A stretch of 64,000 bases of DNA from Agarophyton chilense (GCA_030374765.1 JARGXX010000113.1:806001-870000), one strand, 5' to 3'; counted from the stretch's first letter, positions 45,523-58,339 are shown. The notes: generated by a model not told the origin, from the sequence alone. Numbers and translations: made by a program.

Positions 45523-48324
45523 ATGGGAAAGCCAATCGATACCCAGAACCTTGAAGGTGGAAGAGAACACGTCACAACCAGTTCCGGTTTGTCATGTGAA
45601 GTACAAAAACTATGTATAAAGTACGTGCTTCAATTTGTTTCTCCGATCGCCTTGCGGTTCCGGTCACCTGCGTGTTGGATACGGGGCCGGCCCAAACGTC
45701 CTGAACTCTTGCGTCATACCTGAGGCGGTACTTCGGAACTTGAGCCAACCTCCCGACAACAACCAAATGCGTCTACAACCACAAAGGTATCGATAAATAC
45801 CAGCTTGGAAGCGAAGCTAACCGATAAGGCATCGGTAGACAAAGAAGAGGAACCTGACCCTGAGAGGCAATGGCAAGATACAGTCCAGATCGGTGAAGAT
45901 AACGGCGAACTGCGGGGCCGTATTTTCGACCTTCTGGAGGAGTTTGAAACTATATGGTCAGGCCATCTGGGCAAAATTAAGGCCACACAGTATCGCATCG
46001 AGCTCCTCCCTGACTCGAAGCCGATTTATCACCAACCATACCGTGCAGGTCCGAAGGCGAGAAATGTAGAACTCAAAGAAGTGGAGCGAATGCTCCAAGA
46101 AAGTGTAATTGAACCAGCCAACTCAGATTGGGCTATTCCCGTGGTTCTGGTTCAGAAGAAAGCGGATAACCGTATGAGGTTCTGTGTGGACTACAGGAGG
46201 CTCAATAGCGTGACTATCAGGGATTCGTACCTGATACTTAGAATGGATGAGTGCATCGACTCCTTGGGAGATGCGCAGATATATACCATGTTGGATGCCA
46301 ATTGTGGTTATTGGCAGTTACCTGTAGGTGAGGAAGATCGAGACAAAACGACCTTCACGTGCCATGCAGGTTTGTTTCGCTTCACGCGGATGCCATTCGG
46401 GTTGCGCAATGCTCCAGCCACCTTTCAAAGGGCGCTGGACATCATCCTTTCGAAGGGTAAGTGGACAACGGCCTTTGTATACATCGATGATGTAATCATC
46501 TACTCCAGATCGGTAGAAGAGCATTTTGCTCACGTGCGCTCCGTACTAACCCTCCTAGCTGAGGCGGGGGTGACGCTGAAGCTACGCAAATGCGTCTTCT
46601 TTTCCAGAACGGTTGAATACCTGGGCCACATCATAAGCCCCGGTACCCTAGAGGTTGCGCCGAGCAACACTAGAGCCGTACAGAAGGTCAAGGTGCCACG
46701 ATCCGAGACAGACATACGATCCATTATAGGTTTGTGCAACGTCTATCGTCGCTTCGTGAAGGGATTCGCGAAAATAGCGGCTCCCCTCAACAAGAAGCTC
46801 CAGAAAGGTGAACTTGAACGGTGTGAGAATCTATCGAACGAAGAAATGGATACCTTTGAGGAATTGAAACGAGCGCTTTTGTCGCCGCCAATCTTAGCGT
46901 TACCGAAAACAGGTCTACCGTACACGCTGGATACGGCTGCATCCCATGCCCAAATTGGTTGTTGTTTCATGCAGGAGCAGCACAAGGGAGACAAATTACC
47001 TATAGGGTACTAGAGCCACGCTATGAATGAGGCGGAGCATAAATACACGGGAACCAAGAAGGGATGTCGAGCAGTAGTGAGGAGCATGTTGATGCTCCGT
47101 CCAAACGTTTATGGTGAGCGCTTTACGTTGCGCACGGACCACAATGCCTTAAGGTGGATGCTCGGACTCGCAGATGCGTCTGGTAGACTCGCCCGTTGGA
47201 GGTTGAGACTGTCGGAGTTTGAATACGACGTACAGTACCGTCCAGGTATCAAGCACAACATAGCTGATGCTATGTCACGCTTAAACACATCAGGGTTACA
47301 GACAGAACCTGTGGACGATGACATCCCATGATTTCTTATGTCATCAAACCAAAATGGTACCGGCGAACACCTAGAAGGATGTTGGGACTTACCTGAAGAA
47401 GGTGCTTTGCGGAACACCGACATGGAAACGCAGATACTGACCCTAGAGGAAACTAACATCATGCCCGTAACCCGGGAGGAATTCCTACGAGAACAGGCCC
47501 AGGATGCGTACTGCAGAACTCTGGCTGTCCAAATTGGTTTCAAAGGATCATAATTAGATGTGGACCACAATGGGTACATTGTGAGAAGGTCAACCTTGGA
47601 TGGTAGCCTTAAAAAAGAGAGTCCGAAGGCGCTTCGCTCGAGAGTCTTGTATCTCGCGCTCTACCCGCGACTATTGGGACACCCCGGTGCCACCAGGATG
47701 TATTACACCTTGAGGCAACAGTTCTACTGGCCTCATATGGTCCATGATGTCTATACCTTTGTAGGTCAATGCGAATCCTGTGTTCGTACTTGCGGTGGTA
47801 TTCGAAAGCATCGAAAGTATCTGAAGCTGTTTCCAGCAGCGGGTCCGCTTGAGTTCGTTGCGATAGACCTTCTACGACCACTTTCCAAGACCAAGAATGG
47901 GTATCAGCACATTCTAGTGATCACGGACAGGTTCTTTAGGCTCACGAGAGCGATACCTTTAAAGGAGACGAAGTCAACAACGCTGACGATCGCGTTCCTC
48001 AACAATTGAGTCTACCCGTATGGTGCACCACTGTACATACTTACCGATAATGGTTCAAATCTGGCATCGAAATTGTTCGAAGCATTCTGTAACCTCTTTG
48101 GTATCAAGCACTATTTCACTACTGCCTACCACCCGCAGACGAACGGACAGGTCGAGCGCTTTAACCACACATTGGTATCAAAGATACGACACTATACGGA
48201 AAAGCACCAAACTGGGTGTGATGAGCTGGTGCAACCGCTCACCTACTCGTATAACCTTCAGGTACACCGGTCAACGCAGACCTCTCCATTTGATTTGGTT
48301 CTTTCGCGACACCCCCCAGGTATT
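45523..48324 (+). mobile_element. Element C pol region, protease to integrase core (fossil)
   Basis: The reverse transcriptase (VDYRRLNSVTIRDSY; YIDDVIIYS near 46,480) is well preserved. RNase H follows at about 46,920-47,170, then an integrase zinc finger (LYPRLLGHPGATR...CESC) and core (AIDLLRPL, NGQVERFNHTL). The region ends at the element B insertion. It has many breaks. Confidence 0.78.
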
Positions 48325-48329
48325 GTAGT
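48325..48329 (+). repeat. Target site duplication of element B, left copy
   Basis: GTAGT precedes the left LTR; the same bases follow the right LTR at 59007-59011. Confidence 0.85.
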
Positions 48330-48996
48330 TGTAGTATCCGCTCTAACGGAGAGAGAAGACACCTGCAACAGCGTTCAGACTGCCGATGGGTCGCTTGCGG
48401 CGAAGTAAAAGGGGTGATAGAGCTACAACACCAGCGAGCTGGAAGTGGGGTGTAAGGCCACTACTCGCCAGCGAGGGTGAACAGTGCAACTGTAAAACGT
48501 TGAGGGAACGTAGGTACGAGACGGCTCGTGAGGTGGTTGGGGGCTGACTATCTATTATAGCTCGTCCGTATCTCCGGTTAAGGAATCCTAAGCGAGGAAC
48601 AGGATAGACATGATGCCCATGTGGTCTCCTTTACTTGGAGTCGGCGCTCACCTCTGGTGCACTATATACTGTGTGCCAGGGTGAGCGCCCAAATAAATAT
48701 ATAAATAATACCCAGTGGTCAGCCACTTAGCCAAACCACTGTATGGGTACGGTCCCTAATGGACGTCTAGCTACAAAGGGTAGTAAAACCTGCCACGTGG
48801 ATCGCCACTACATGCGCCGTTGCAAGCCAGTCCACTCGTGATACCACGTGTTCCACTAATGTACCCTGCCTCCTGGCATCCTACGCGGTGTGCCGTTTCA
48901 TATCACAAGTTTGATGACATCACTCACTTAAGAGTTCCAACCGCGACTTCGCGAAAAATCATCCTATCGGATTCCCCGACATAGTACAATACTACA
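48330..48996 (-). repeat. Element B 3' LTR
   Basis: 667 bp. It contains CACGTG at 48794-48799 and 48845-48850 and a TATATAAAT box at about 48697-48705. The TATA-like box is nearly symmetric and could serve both strands. A purine-rich tract on the minus strand at about 48997-49012 is the expected polypurine tract. Confidence 0.88.
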
Positions 48997-49020
48997 TACT
49001 CCCCTCATTAAGCGCGAACC

Positions 49021-50847
49021 ATGGGGGACGCAAGAAGCGTTTATACGCAGTCGGACCGGTGTTCCGGGTACACTTTGTCATCACGAATTCCTCGCCGCCC
49101 GACCAACTCTTACAGTTCTCAACAGCATTCTGTTCCTCACCGCTCTTCAGCTCGACCTCTCGCGATGGATCCGAACGCAGGGTCCAACTTGTTTCAGCCC
49201 TTCTCTGAGGATGTGCCTTCTGGGGCTCCGTCAAACACTGCTGGTTCTGCGTCGCAGCCTACTGCTCAACTCGGTTCATACCGTTCGTTCCCCATCCCGT
49301 ACTCCGGATTCCGGTCGGTACCGTTACCTCAGCCAACCGTGGCTCCGATGCCGATCGCGGCTTACGTCGCCTCTGCGGGTGTGATTCGAGCTCCTTCTCG
49401 TCGTGCTCAGCAGAGCTACCCGCACCCTGCGGATTTCTATGGACGAGATCCTCTCGACAACGTTGAACTTTTCGCGCAAGCGCCCTGGTTTGATCCAGTT
49501 GCTATCCGCGATGACGCGTTTATACAACAGTATGTACACGGTCGGTACTTCCCTGACGGTATTCTGGAACACGCGACTTATAGCTACGACTGGGCGAGCC
49601 ATATTGCTTTGCCAGACAACGCGATTGCGCGATATTCAACGGAAACCTTGTCCGAAGCCCTTACGCGGTTCACCAAGTTGATTTACCAGCGTCTTCACCG
49701 ATTCATCTGTACGGTTCTCCTCCCGCAGGACTGGGAACTAGATATCTGGAAAGCCCGTACCGACGGTGAAGGTTACTCGTATATCGAGACACTCGTTGAA
49801 GTCTATGTTAGCGGTTGGCGCGGTGTGCGCGGTGTGCATGATGCAGATCTCTGCTTTCAGCAACCTCTTCTCCGTGCGGAGTTCCGCTTCCTTCGAAAGC
49901 GTAGCATTCCCTATTGGGATTATCCCCGTTGGGAACGTCGTACTCGATCACGTTTGGGCTATTTGGTGCCGTATCAAATGATCGAGATTGACTGCATCCT
50001 GCGGAACGCGCGCTTCGGGCGCTACATCGGTATTCCGGAGCATTGGGCAGCGATCGAGAGTCCTCGTCGTTGCCCTGTGGAGCTCCCACCGGCGATCTCC
50101 TACATCGGGTCCGCGTTGGTTAACGACCCGTTCTCGGGATATTGGACGGTGGTTTATACCGAGTTTATCGCCAAGATGGCCGTCTTCCTCCTGTGGGATG
50201 CTTATGATACCTTTAGAGTTTGGTACATGTCGCCCACAGCGCGAAAGTATGCGAGAGAACTCGATCTTTCCCTAGTCCTGGGATCCCGTGCGAACCATGC
50301 CGACTTCCTCCATCTTGTGGATGTAATCGACAGTGTCGACTGATCTGGAGTGCCATCTGATGAACCCGCTCACGGAACCCGTGCAAGACACTACGACCAT
50401 TCTCGTGTACGAACAGCAAGTGCTGGAGATTTCGTTTGGTACGACCCCAGGACGCGCCAGTTGATTACCTCCGAGCAGGCTCGCTTTCTTCGGGAGAACC
50501 CGCGTGACATGCCACCGAACCAGCTTACTGGATACGTGTACGATGCTACTCCATCCAAGAACGGAGAAGAAACGTATGAGGAAGCGCCGGGAGCTGAGGC
50601 TGAACTCGGTTACGAGGACGAGCCAGAGCTGGCAGGCGTAGCGACTTCCGTCGATCAATCCGCAGCGGCGGGAGTTGCTCAAGAGTACTCTCATGCGTTT
50701 ACCCAACAACCGAGTGCAGTGCCGGTCGAAGATCCAAGATTGGATGCTCTGAGGCAGTTCCTCTTACATGCGGGCTTTCCCGTGGACCAAGTTGAGGGTG
50801 ATCGCGCACAGCTTCTTGCGAACCTGCGTGCTCGCATGTCTCTTTGA
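49021..50847 (+). mobile_element. Element B antisense cassette, two reading frames
   Basis: It starts at an ATG 25 bp inside the 3' LTR and reads towards pol, opposite to gag-pol. The first frame (49021-50343, 440 residues) has a Ser/Pro-rich N-terminal 110 residues, then a folded-looking region with APWFDPVAIRDDAFIQQYV, SYDWASHIALP, LRAEFRFLRKR, RSRLGYLVPYQM and SYIGSALVNDPFSGYWTVV. The second part (about 50350-50847, up to 165 residues) is acidic and ends in a short helical block LDALRQFLLHAGFPVDQVEG. There is no signal peptide, no clear transmembrane segment and no known domain. The order and motifs match the element A cassette. Confidence 0.78.
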
Positions 50848-51268
50848 TAATCCTAGAAAAGACTCCTAGTCAACACCCTTGCGGTGATAACTTGATACCA
50901 ATAAACTCCGGTGACTTTGTGTCTTCACGTTCCCTTCTTATCTTGTAGTCTTCATCTCTTCTCGCTTTTCGAGTTCTTCAATCCTTCTTCTCTCGCTTCT
51001 CGAGTTCTTCAATCGTTCTTTTCTCGATTCTCGAGTTCTTCCTAGGTGATAATCAGTAAATGTCCTGTGCTTGCGTGTTTTCACTTTTCTTCCACATGAC
51101 ATCTTGTATTCTTCTCGCCTTTCGAGTTTTTACTACCTTGGTAGCCCATACTTAGAAATGGGATGTGCCAATGAGCCCGACTATCGAGGAGTCGATCTCC
51201 CTGGGGAGTGGTAATCCCATGCGTCGATGATATCGCACGAGTTGCGAACGGGGGATATGAGCTATAGG
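50848..51268 (+). repeat. Element B spacer with CT-rich tandem repeat
   Basis: About 50,958-51,041 holds three imperfect copies of a 26-31-bp unit containing CTCGAGTTCTTC, with a further partial copy near 51,112. It lies where the sense pol and antisense cassette converge, so both transcripts probably end here. No coding frame is recognised in the rest. Confidence 0.7.
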
Positions 51269-54200
51269 TTACCACGTATCCGCTTCCGGAGGAAAACCGT
51301 ACCAGCGGACTCGATACAGTAATTCTCTGGTATCTTCATGTTCGCCATGTTCACATATGCGATCCATAACATATTCCTGGGCTTTTTCCAATGCTTTCGC
51401 TGTTGGCGCGAGACTCCTGTTAACAGGTTTGAAATGCCTTAGGGCTGACCCAAGCGTCTCTGTGTTGGCAGTCTCCGCGTCGCTAAGCGTTCGCTCGTCG
51501 ACTAACTGTCGTTCTGCCCGCAGGGGCAGTGTACTCATTCCTTGAGTACCTTTCTCAGATAAAGAGCTATCCATTTTTCCAGCTTCCATAGCAGCGTACT
51601 TCTTGCTACTTCTCAATTCCATTCGTGGATGGACTTCCCTCGGTTTAGCCGATTCTGACCGCTTTCGGGTGGATAATGGTGCTCGCACCACGACTGGAGG
51701 AGATACCTCTTCTTCTTCCTGCCCACGAGGGATGGGAGCCGATATCGGCGGAGCAGCGAGTGGCGCTTCACCTGACGGTTCAGCCTGAAGCGGCAACGGC
51801 GCGTGTTCGCGTGCACTCGTTTCTAAGTCCTTGGGGCCAAATTCCAAAACATCTCTCCTGCTTTAAGGTTCCATTTCTGTACTTACGGGTGTGTGCGTGC
51901 CACCGGGCATATCCCGATATTTTGGAAGCTGTCCGTGATTGGCATAGGCAACCGCCGGCGGTGGGAGATCACGAGCTTTCTCCTCCGCTCGAGGCATTGG
52001 TGGCAGTTCACTTTCCCCAGAGTCACTTGGGCTTCTGCCTTGACGTTCCGTCGCAATTGCCTCCTTAGTTCTACCAGATACCTGGACTTCCACTTGCGGG
52101 TCAGGCGCGACTTCAACGCGATCGCGCGATACACGTTCAACGTCTTCACCTGTCTTGATGACCACTGTGTCTTCATCAAGGTCCATCACTTTGAAGGGTC
52201 CAGCCGCTATCGGCAACAACTTATGACGAGATTCTTCCTGTTTGTTTGGTTTTTCATCTCGCACGAAAACGTGACTTCCTACTCGGATTGCCGGATTTCC
52301 TCTTCGCCTTCTGGCATCATAGTTTCGTTTATAGCGAGCTTGCGTCTTTGATAACTCTGTAGCGGCTTCTTCCGCTCTGGCCTTCAGGTCATTCCTCCAA
52401 TTCAGATGGTACTTAGCCGTCGTCGGCGCTTCCAATTCTGTCTCGTCGTCGAGCGCAACCGGTAAAGCCGGAGGGTTACGTGAGAGCACGAGGTCGAACA
52501 GTGCCGTCTTTGTAGAGGTATGCACTTGCGTATTGTACGCGTAGCACAGAATATCTGTAAACATGTCCTATTCATTCGGGTGGCCCGCGATGTAGTGTCG
52601 TAGCGCTGCTATCAGCGTGCGGTTGAAACGCTCCACCTGACCGTTGCATTGCGGATGATAGGTCGTGGTAAACACGTTTCGAATGCCCATAATGCGGCAA
52701 ACATTCTGAAAGAACTTCGCAACGAATTGCTTCCCATTATCTGATAACAGAACTTCTGGTGGTCTGTATATAAATACCCAGTGTTTGATAAACGCCTGTG
52801 CGATTACGGTTGCAGTTATCCTCTTCAGCGGCAAAGTCCGCACTAGCTTTGAGAAGCGGTCAGTGATTCCCAATAGGTAGCGATAACCTCGCCTTGAGCG
52901 AATCAATTCCTCTAGGACGTCGATACTGACTTATTGTAAAGGCGCTTTCGCCTGGAATAACTTCATCGGTTTCCGCTTCCTGTAAAACTTCACGCGAATC
53001 TTCGAACATGTTGTACAGAACCTCTCTGTAGCATGGCAGTCCATTGCCAAAGTAGGCCAGTAAAAATCTCTTCTTAGAGTCATGAACAACTTCGTTCCTC
53101 CTGGATGACCAGACAGCCTGCTGTAGTGTGCCAGATGGAGTACTCGACTCTTCAAGACGTGTGGAATCACGATTTGATCATACTTTTCGACATGTCTTAA
53201 CAGTATTCCTCTGGAATCGAGTGAAAAGGGGAGCTCTTCCCCCCCGTTAAGACGAGAGCGTATCGACGCACAAAACGTATTGGCGTGTTGCTCATTGAGG
53301 AGCTCAGTGCAAGAGATTCACTCGAGTTGAACTGAAGGGTCAGTGTCTGCTAATGCAAGGAACGGGTCTGCATCCGAATAATCATCAAGGGTCTCTTGTT
53401 CCTCTTCTTCAAAAGATGGTGAATGGGTCTCCGTGTAGAACCAAGGTATCTCTTCATCGATTTCGCCTTGGGTTTCGCCCAGTGTTTTGAGTCGCGATAG
53501 CGCGTCAGCTTGGACATTGGCCAATATCTTCTTATACTTCACTTCGAAATCGAATTCAGAAAGGCGTAAGCTCCATCTTGTGATACGACCAGACGGGTCT
53601 GTAATGGACAGTAACCATCGTAGAGACGAATGATCCGTGTTGACGTTAAAATGTTCTCCTTGGAGATACTGTCGCAATGTGGTTAGAGCCCAAACGACTG
53701 CAAGGCATTCCTTTTCTGAAACTGAATACTTCTTCTCAGCTGCGTTCAGCGATCTTGACCAGTAACCAATGGGTTTGCGTTCACCATCAGGGTGTGTTTA
53801 AAAAAGGGCACACCCTACTTGGTACTCGCTAGAGTCGGTATCCATTGAGTATTGCAGGTTGGGGATTGGCAGCGGCAAGACTGGGGCTGTAATAATCTTT
53901 GTCTTCAGCGTGTTGAACGCTTCCACTTCAGCTTGTCTGAATTGTTCCAGCTGTACTGGTTGTCCTTTACGCAGCTTTGCGTTGAGCGGTGCCACTATAT
54001 GGGAGTATCGCGGCACGAATCGTCGTTAGACGTTGCACAAGCCGAGGAAAGAACGCAATTGCTTCTGTGTCGACGGAGGTTGTACTTCGCGGAGAGCCGG
54101 TGTTTGTGCCTCTTGAATGACAAGCTGTCCCGGTTTGATCACGTGTCCTAAGTACCGGACAGTGCCAGCGAAACATTCGCATTTCTTGAACTTCAAGGTG

Positions 54201-55872
54201 ATACCTGCGCTCTGTAGTGCTTTGAGGTTCTCCTCGACATGTCGTAAATGTCTTTCCACATCCTGAGAAAAGATGACCACATCGTCCAAATAGACTAAAC
54301 AAGTCTTCCACTTGTATCTTGAGAGCAAGATGTCCAGAGTACGCTGGAAAGTAGCCGGTGCATTCGTTAAGCCAAAGGGCATCCTTTTGAAACGGTAGAG
54401 ACCGGCGTAACACGCAAATGCGGTTTTGTCTTGGTCTTCTTCCGCTACAGGCACCTGCCAATAGCCAGAGTTGGCTTCCAACGTGGTGAACACGTTCGCT
54501 TCTCCTAAGCTGTCAATACATTCGTCCATTCGAGGAAACGGTTACGTATCCCGAACTGTAACTGCGTTCAATTTTCGATAATCGATACAGAATCGAAAAG
54601 AACCATCAGGTTTCGGAACCAGCACCACTGGTGAGGCCCAAGCAGATTGAGCTGCTTCGACTACTCCTTCTTTCAGCATTTTGCTGACATTTTCCTCCTC
54701 GATTTGGCGAGTTCGCGGTCCCGCTCTGTAGGGTGGTTGGGAGATGGGTCGTGACCATGGGACCAAATCAATGTGATGTTTCTTAGCGGAGATCTCTCCT
54801 AGTTTTCCACTCCACATGGATGTATACTTCTTCAGCATAGACCGGATCTTCGTTCTGTAGTGTTCCGACACATGTGCTAAGTCTAGCCCATCGACCAGGC
54901 TCTCTGGATCCTTTGCCGTTTGCAATTGATCTCTAGACGGAGTTTGCAGTTCTTCGTCTGTGTCACCGACATGGGTTAATCCCAATACTTCTGCGGTAGA
55001 AATATGAGTAGGGACCACCACTATGGGATGAGGCAAAGCTGTTGCAACAACCTGACTCTTCGGTATATGATAATCGTTATCGGTGAAGTTACTCACTAGT
55101 ATCCAAAAGGGGCTACCAGGATCAACCTGAGCAATGCCGTTAGCGACTAGCAATCCACGGGATTCGTACATCCGAGTATTCGGTCGAATTATCACGAGTC
55201 CGTGTCGTTCTGTTCTTACTTGAACCCAAGTTTGGGTTTGCGCCTTCAGCATGGCACTCTTCGCTACTCGAATCCTCGGCGAGACACGTCCTCAGAATTT
55301 CCCGTATTCCATAGATGGTGGAAGTGGAGGTGCTTCGGGGCAACGACGCATTGGCTTGCGAACAATTGGTACCATTGATCCATCGTCTAGTTCCACTACT
55401 TTTCTTCGCGGGCGAATGGCTTCGACAAACTTGTCGCAATAATCACATCCCAGTACCACTGGTGCAGCTAACGTCTTACAAACGATGAAGTCGACTAGGA
55501 CTACAAAGCGTCCCAAACGCACCACGAGTCGAACTGTTCCAAGTGTCCTCACAGCTTTTTTTTGGCATCCCGGATGTCCGGTAAAGGACCGTATCTAATA
55601 CGTTCTAAGTCAGCAGGAGCGAGCTCCGATTCCCGTACAACGTTCGGACCAGCACCTGTGTACAGGATAGTCAATCGACGAGATAACAGATTCCTGTCAG
55701 AGCCGATGTCGGCATAGACCTTATAGTTTCTTTGAGACACTACCATGAGGTAACTTTCCCGTTTTGACGGGCAAGTATAACCTCTCCATGGACGATGTAA
55801 CTCACAGTCAAACTGTACTCGCTTTCCGTCCGGCGGATTGATTCCGTACGGCGGAAATTTCTGAGACCTCAA
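51269..55872 (-). mobile_element. Element B pol region with chromodomain (fossil)
   Basis: On the minus strand, from 55.9 kb down: a protease-like region; reverse transcriptase with FCIDYRKLNAVTVRDT and VYLDDVVIFS (about 54,270-54,290); RNase H (SMDTDSSEYQ); integrase zinc finger (HYSRLSGHPGG...CTTC) and core (SDNGKQFV, NGQVERFNRTL); and a chromodomain (VMDRICEHGEHEDTRELLYR, about 51,280-51,380). It has several breaks. Confidence 0.85.
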
Positions 55873-55970
55873 GAGAATCTTGGGCTTCCAAGCGCGGGAG
55901 CAGGGAGGCTAGCTCTCCCTGGTCAGCACTACGGGATCGACTAGTGCCGACCCCCTAGGGGCTCCCTCAC

Positions 55971-58124
55971 TTAGTTTTCCGGTTGCACCGGCTGATTCCC
56001 CTCAAAGGCGCCTCTCCCTACTGGGGTTCCGGGTTGTAACACTTCAGCATTCTGAGCAACCGGCTTGTCCGTCCGGCGCATTGGTGTGTGATAAAACCAA
56101 CTTTTGGCTTTCCAGTACATGCCCGCCGGTACGCGGCTCCTTTCCTCCTCTGAGAGTGCTTCATAATTCGTCATGGTACGACTCAGATCCTCTGCAGGAA
56201 GCGTGCATTCTGCACTCAAATGGTGTTTTCTATAACATGAATAACAAATCAAACCGTCATGACAGTTGGTCAACATAGGTTGTGAATGGTATGCCGTGCG
56301 AGTATCCACCCATCTGGGTTTCCCGTTCTTAAAACCTCCTTGTAGTGGCACCGTATAGAGACGGTACATAGGGCGACGGCCCTTCATAGCCATTAGAGCT
56401 TCCTCGTTTTGAGACTCCGAGTGTGGGAGATCCACTGTAGGTACAGAAGAGTCCGGATATTCCATTAAATGGACCGCCTCCTCATGCGAGTCACTCCCTT
56501 TGGGTGCCAACGACGAATCTCGTGAGTCAACTGGAGATTCCAGATGTAGCAGTTTGCTGCGCTGATTAACTCTGGCGGAGATCTTCTCCTTACCTATTGA
56601 AGTTCCAAAAGCCACCGAACGACGGGGGCTACCACGCGCTCTGGCCGCGTCTCCTTCAGCTTTCGCAAACTGAACTAACTCCAAAAAGGAGACTCTTCCA
56701 TGCTTCTCTCGATATCGAGCTACCAACGGCTTGATGCTCGGGTCCAGCCCCTCGATGTACAAGGTAATCTTGTCCTCCGTCGAGTGGACGTTTCCACAGC
56801 GGACTGAAGCTTTGTTAAGCCTTGAGCTGTACTCAGCTTTGCCCTCCCCAGGGTTTTGGGTCATATCCCTTAGGTCCAGGATCGCCTGACGTATCGCGTT
56901 TGAAGTCGCGTAACTGCGCAGCAAATACTGCACCGCCTCTGGCCATGAGGTAACTCCGCCTTCATCGGCTGTCAATGATCGGCATACGGAACGATATTTC
57001 TCTAAAGCAACACCCTTCAGGAAGTGTGGTAAAGACACAAATGCCTGTGGTTCACTCATCTCTAGAGTGTCTGCTTCGGCAACGAATCGAGTGAAAAACT
57101 CGATAACGAGAATGGGGGTTTTCCCATCAAATGTTAAATCATTAAGGCCGATCTTCAATCGTTTGATGTGATCCTTCACCTTCGCGGTTTCGCGTCCTGA
57201 GCGCTTCTTGCTCTTCAACTTCAGACGGTAGTACCTGTAATTAAGGACCTTTCGATAAAGCGGATTCGGGCACGGGAGCACCTTCAATCCTCTGTAAGGG
57301 GAGCCTTTTTTCTCATTATCCACGAAGACGTGTTCTTCTTCCGATATCAGGACCTTCGATGACCATCATCACTGTCGTCGTCATCTGACGTCATCTGAAT
57401 CATCAGAATCATCAGTACTGGAACTGAAGCCCTCCGTACTTGACGATTCATCACTCGAGTCACGTGCGGACTTCCGCTTCTTACGTCGTGACTTCGACTT
57501 CTTCGAACGAGCTTCCTCCAAAAGAGCTCCTTCCTCTTCTAGCACGACTGCTTTAGCAGCAGTCTGCGCATGAACTGCCGCCTCCAGGCGTTCTAAACGA
57601 AGATTAACTCGAGTGAGGACTTCCTCTACATCCACGGTTAAGCCGGGTAGCGCATCGGGCGTACTCCCGTACCCCTCCAGTAAATGGTTCAAATCTTCAC
57701 GTAGTGTTTTCACTGATGCAGAGAACTGCTTCCCATCGTCTTGACGAACGAGTGCTTGATGAGCCCTGCGTAATTGTTCGACATCAGCGATAAGAGCAGC
57801 GATCTGCAATTCCAACGCAACCATGCGCACACGCGAAGCGCTTGACTCAGACTTGAGACGACGCCCTTCCGTGCGCAAATCATCCTCTTCTTGAGGTCCG
57901 ACGACCTCAGGGTCAACTACGGTTTCTGTGGTGGGTGTGACTGCCGCTGCCACAGAGGCCGGTACATCCGAGAGATCTCGTTCATCATTCACCGAGCGTG
58001 AGCGCGACATCGCTTGACGATACAGCCGCTCTCCGGCTTCAACAGATGAGCCGAGCCTCGGTTTCGGGGGTGGTCCTGCAAATCCGGGGCAACCAGTACT
58101 CGACTGGCTTCGGGTCTTCGGCAT
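55971..58124 (-). mobile_element. Element B gag region (fossil)
   Basis: It begins MPKTRSQSSTGCPGFAG. A coiled-coil-like stretch, a Lys/Ser/Asp-rich linker, a capsid-like core (PLYRKVLNYRYYRLKLKSKK...EAVQYLLRSYATSNA) and a CCHC knuckle CYSCYRKHHLSAEC follow. The core is clearly related to the gag cores of A and C. It is broken. Confidence 0.82.
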
Positions 58125-58321
58125 CCTAGACCAAACCTACGTCCAGGTGCGAACCAAATGGTGTCTTCGACTTCTCGACAACGTGTTCAACCATGATGAA
58201 TTCCGCAATTGCCGGAGGTGGTTTGATAATCAATAACTGTAGTGATTCCACTTCTTCCAAGTATCGATATCGATTCCACGTTCCAGGAACGAATTGTTCA
58301 GTGCAGCTGACCACAGTGGTT

Positions 58322-58337
58322 CTAAGTCGGGGGACCA
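58322..58337 (-). other. Element B primer-binding site
   Basis: On the minus strand TGGTCCCCCGACTTAG begins 2 bp after the 5' LTR. It is nearly the same as the sites of elements A and C. Confidence 0.65.
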
Positions 58338-58339
58338 CT

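Noticed and set aside
49021-50343. Envelope gene interpretation for the antisense cassette
   Set aside because: It is on the opposite strand and has no signal peptide, furin-like site or clear transmembrane anchor.
50945-51050. CRISPR-like array
   Set aside because: The CT-rich units are imperfect, adjacent, without spacers of constant length, and lie in a eukaryotic retroelement.
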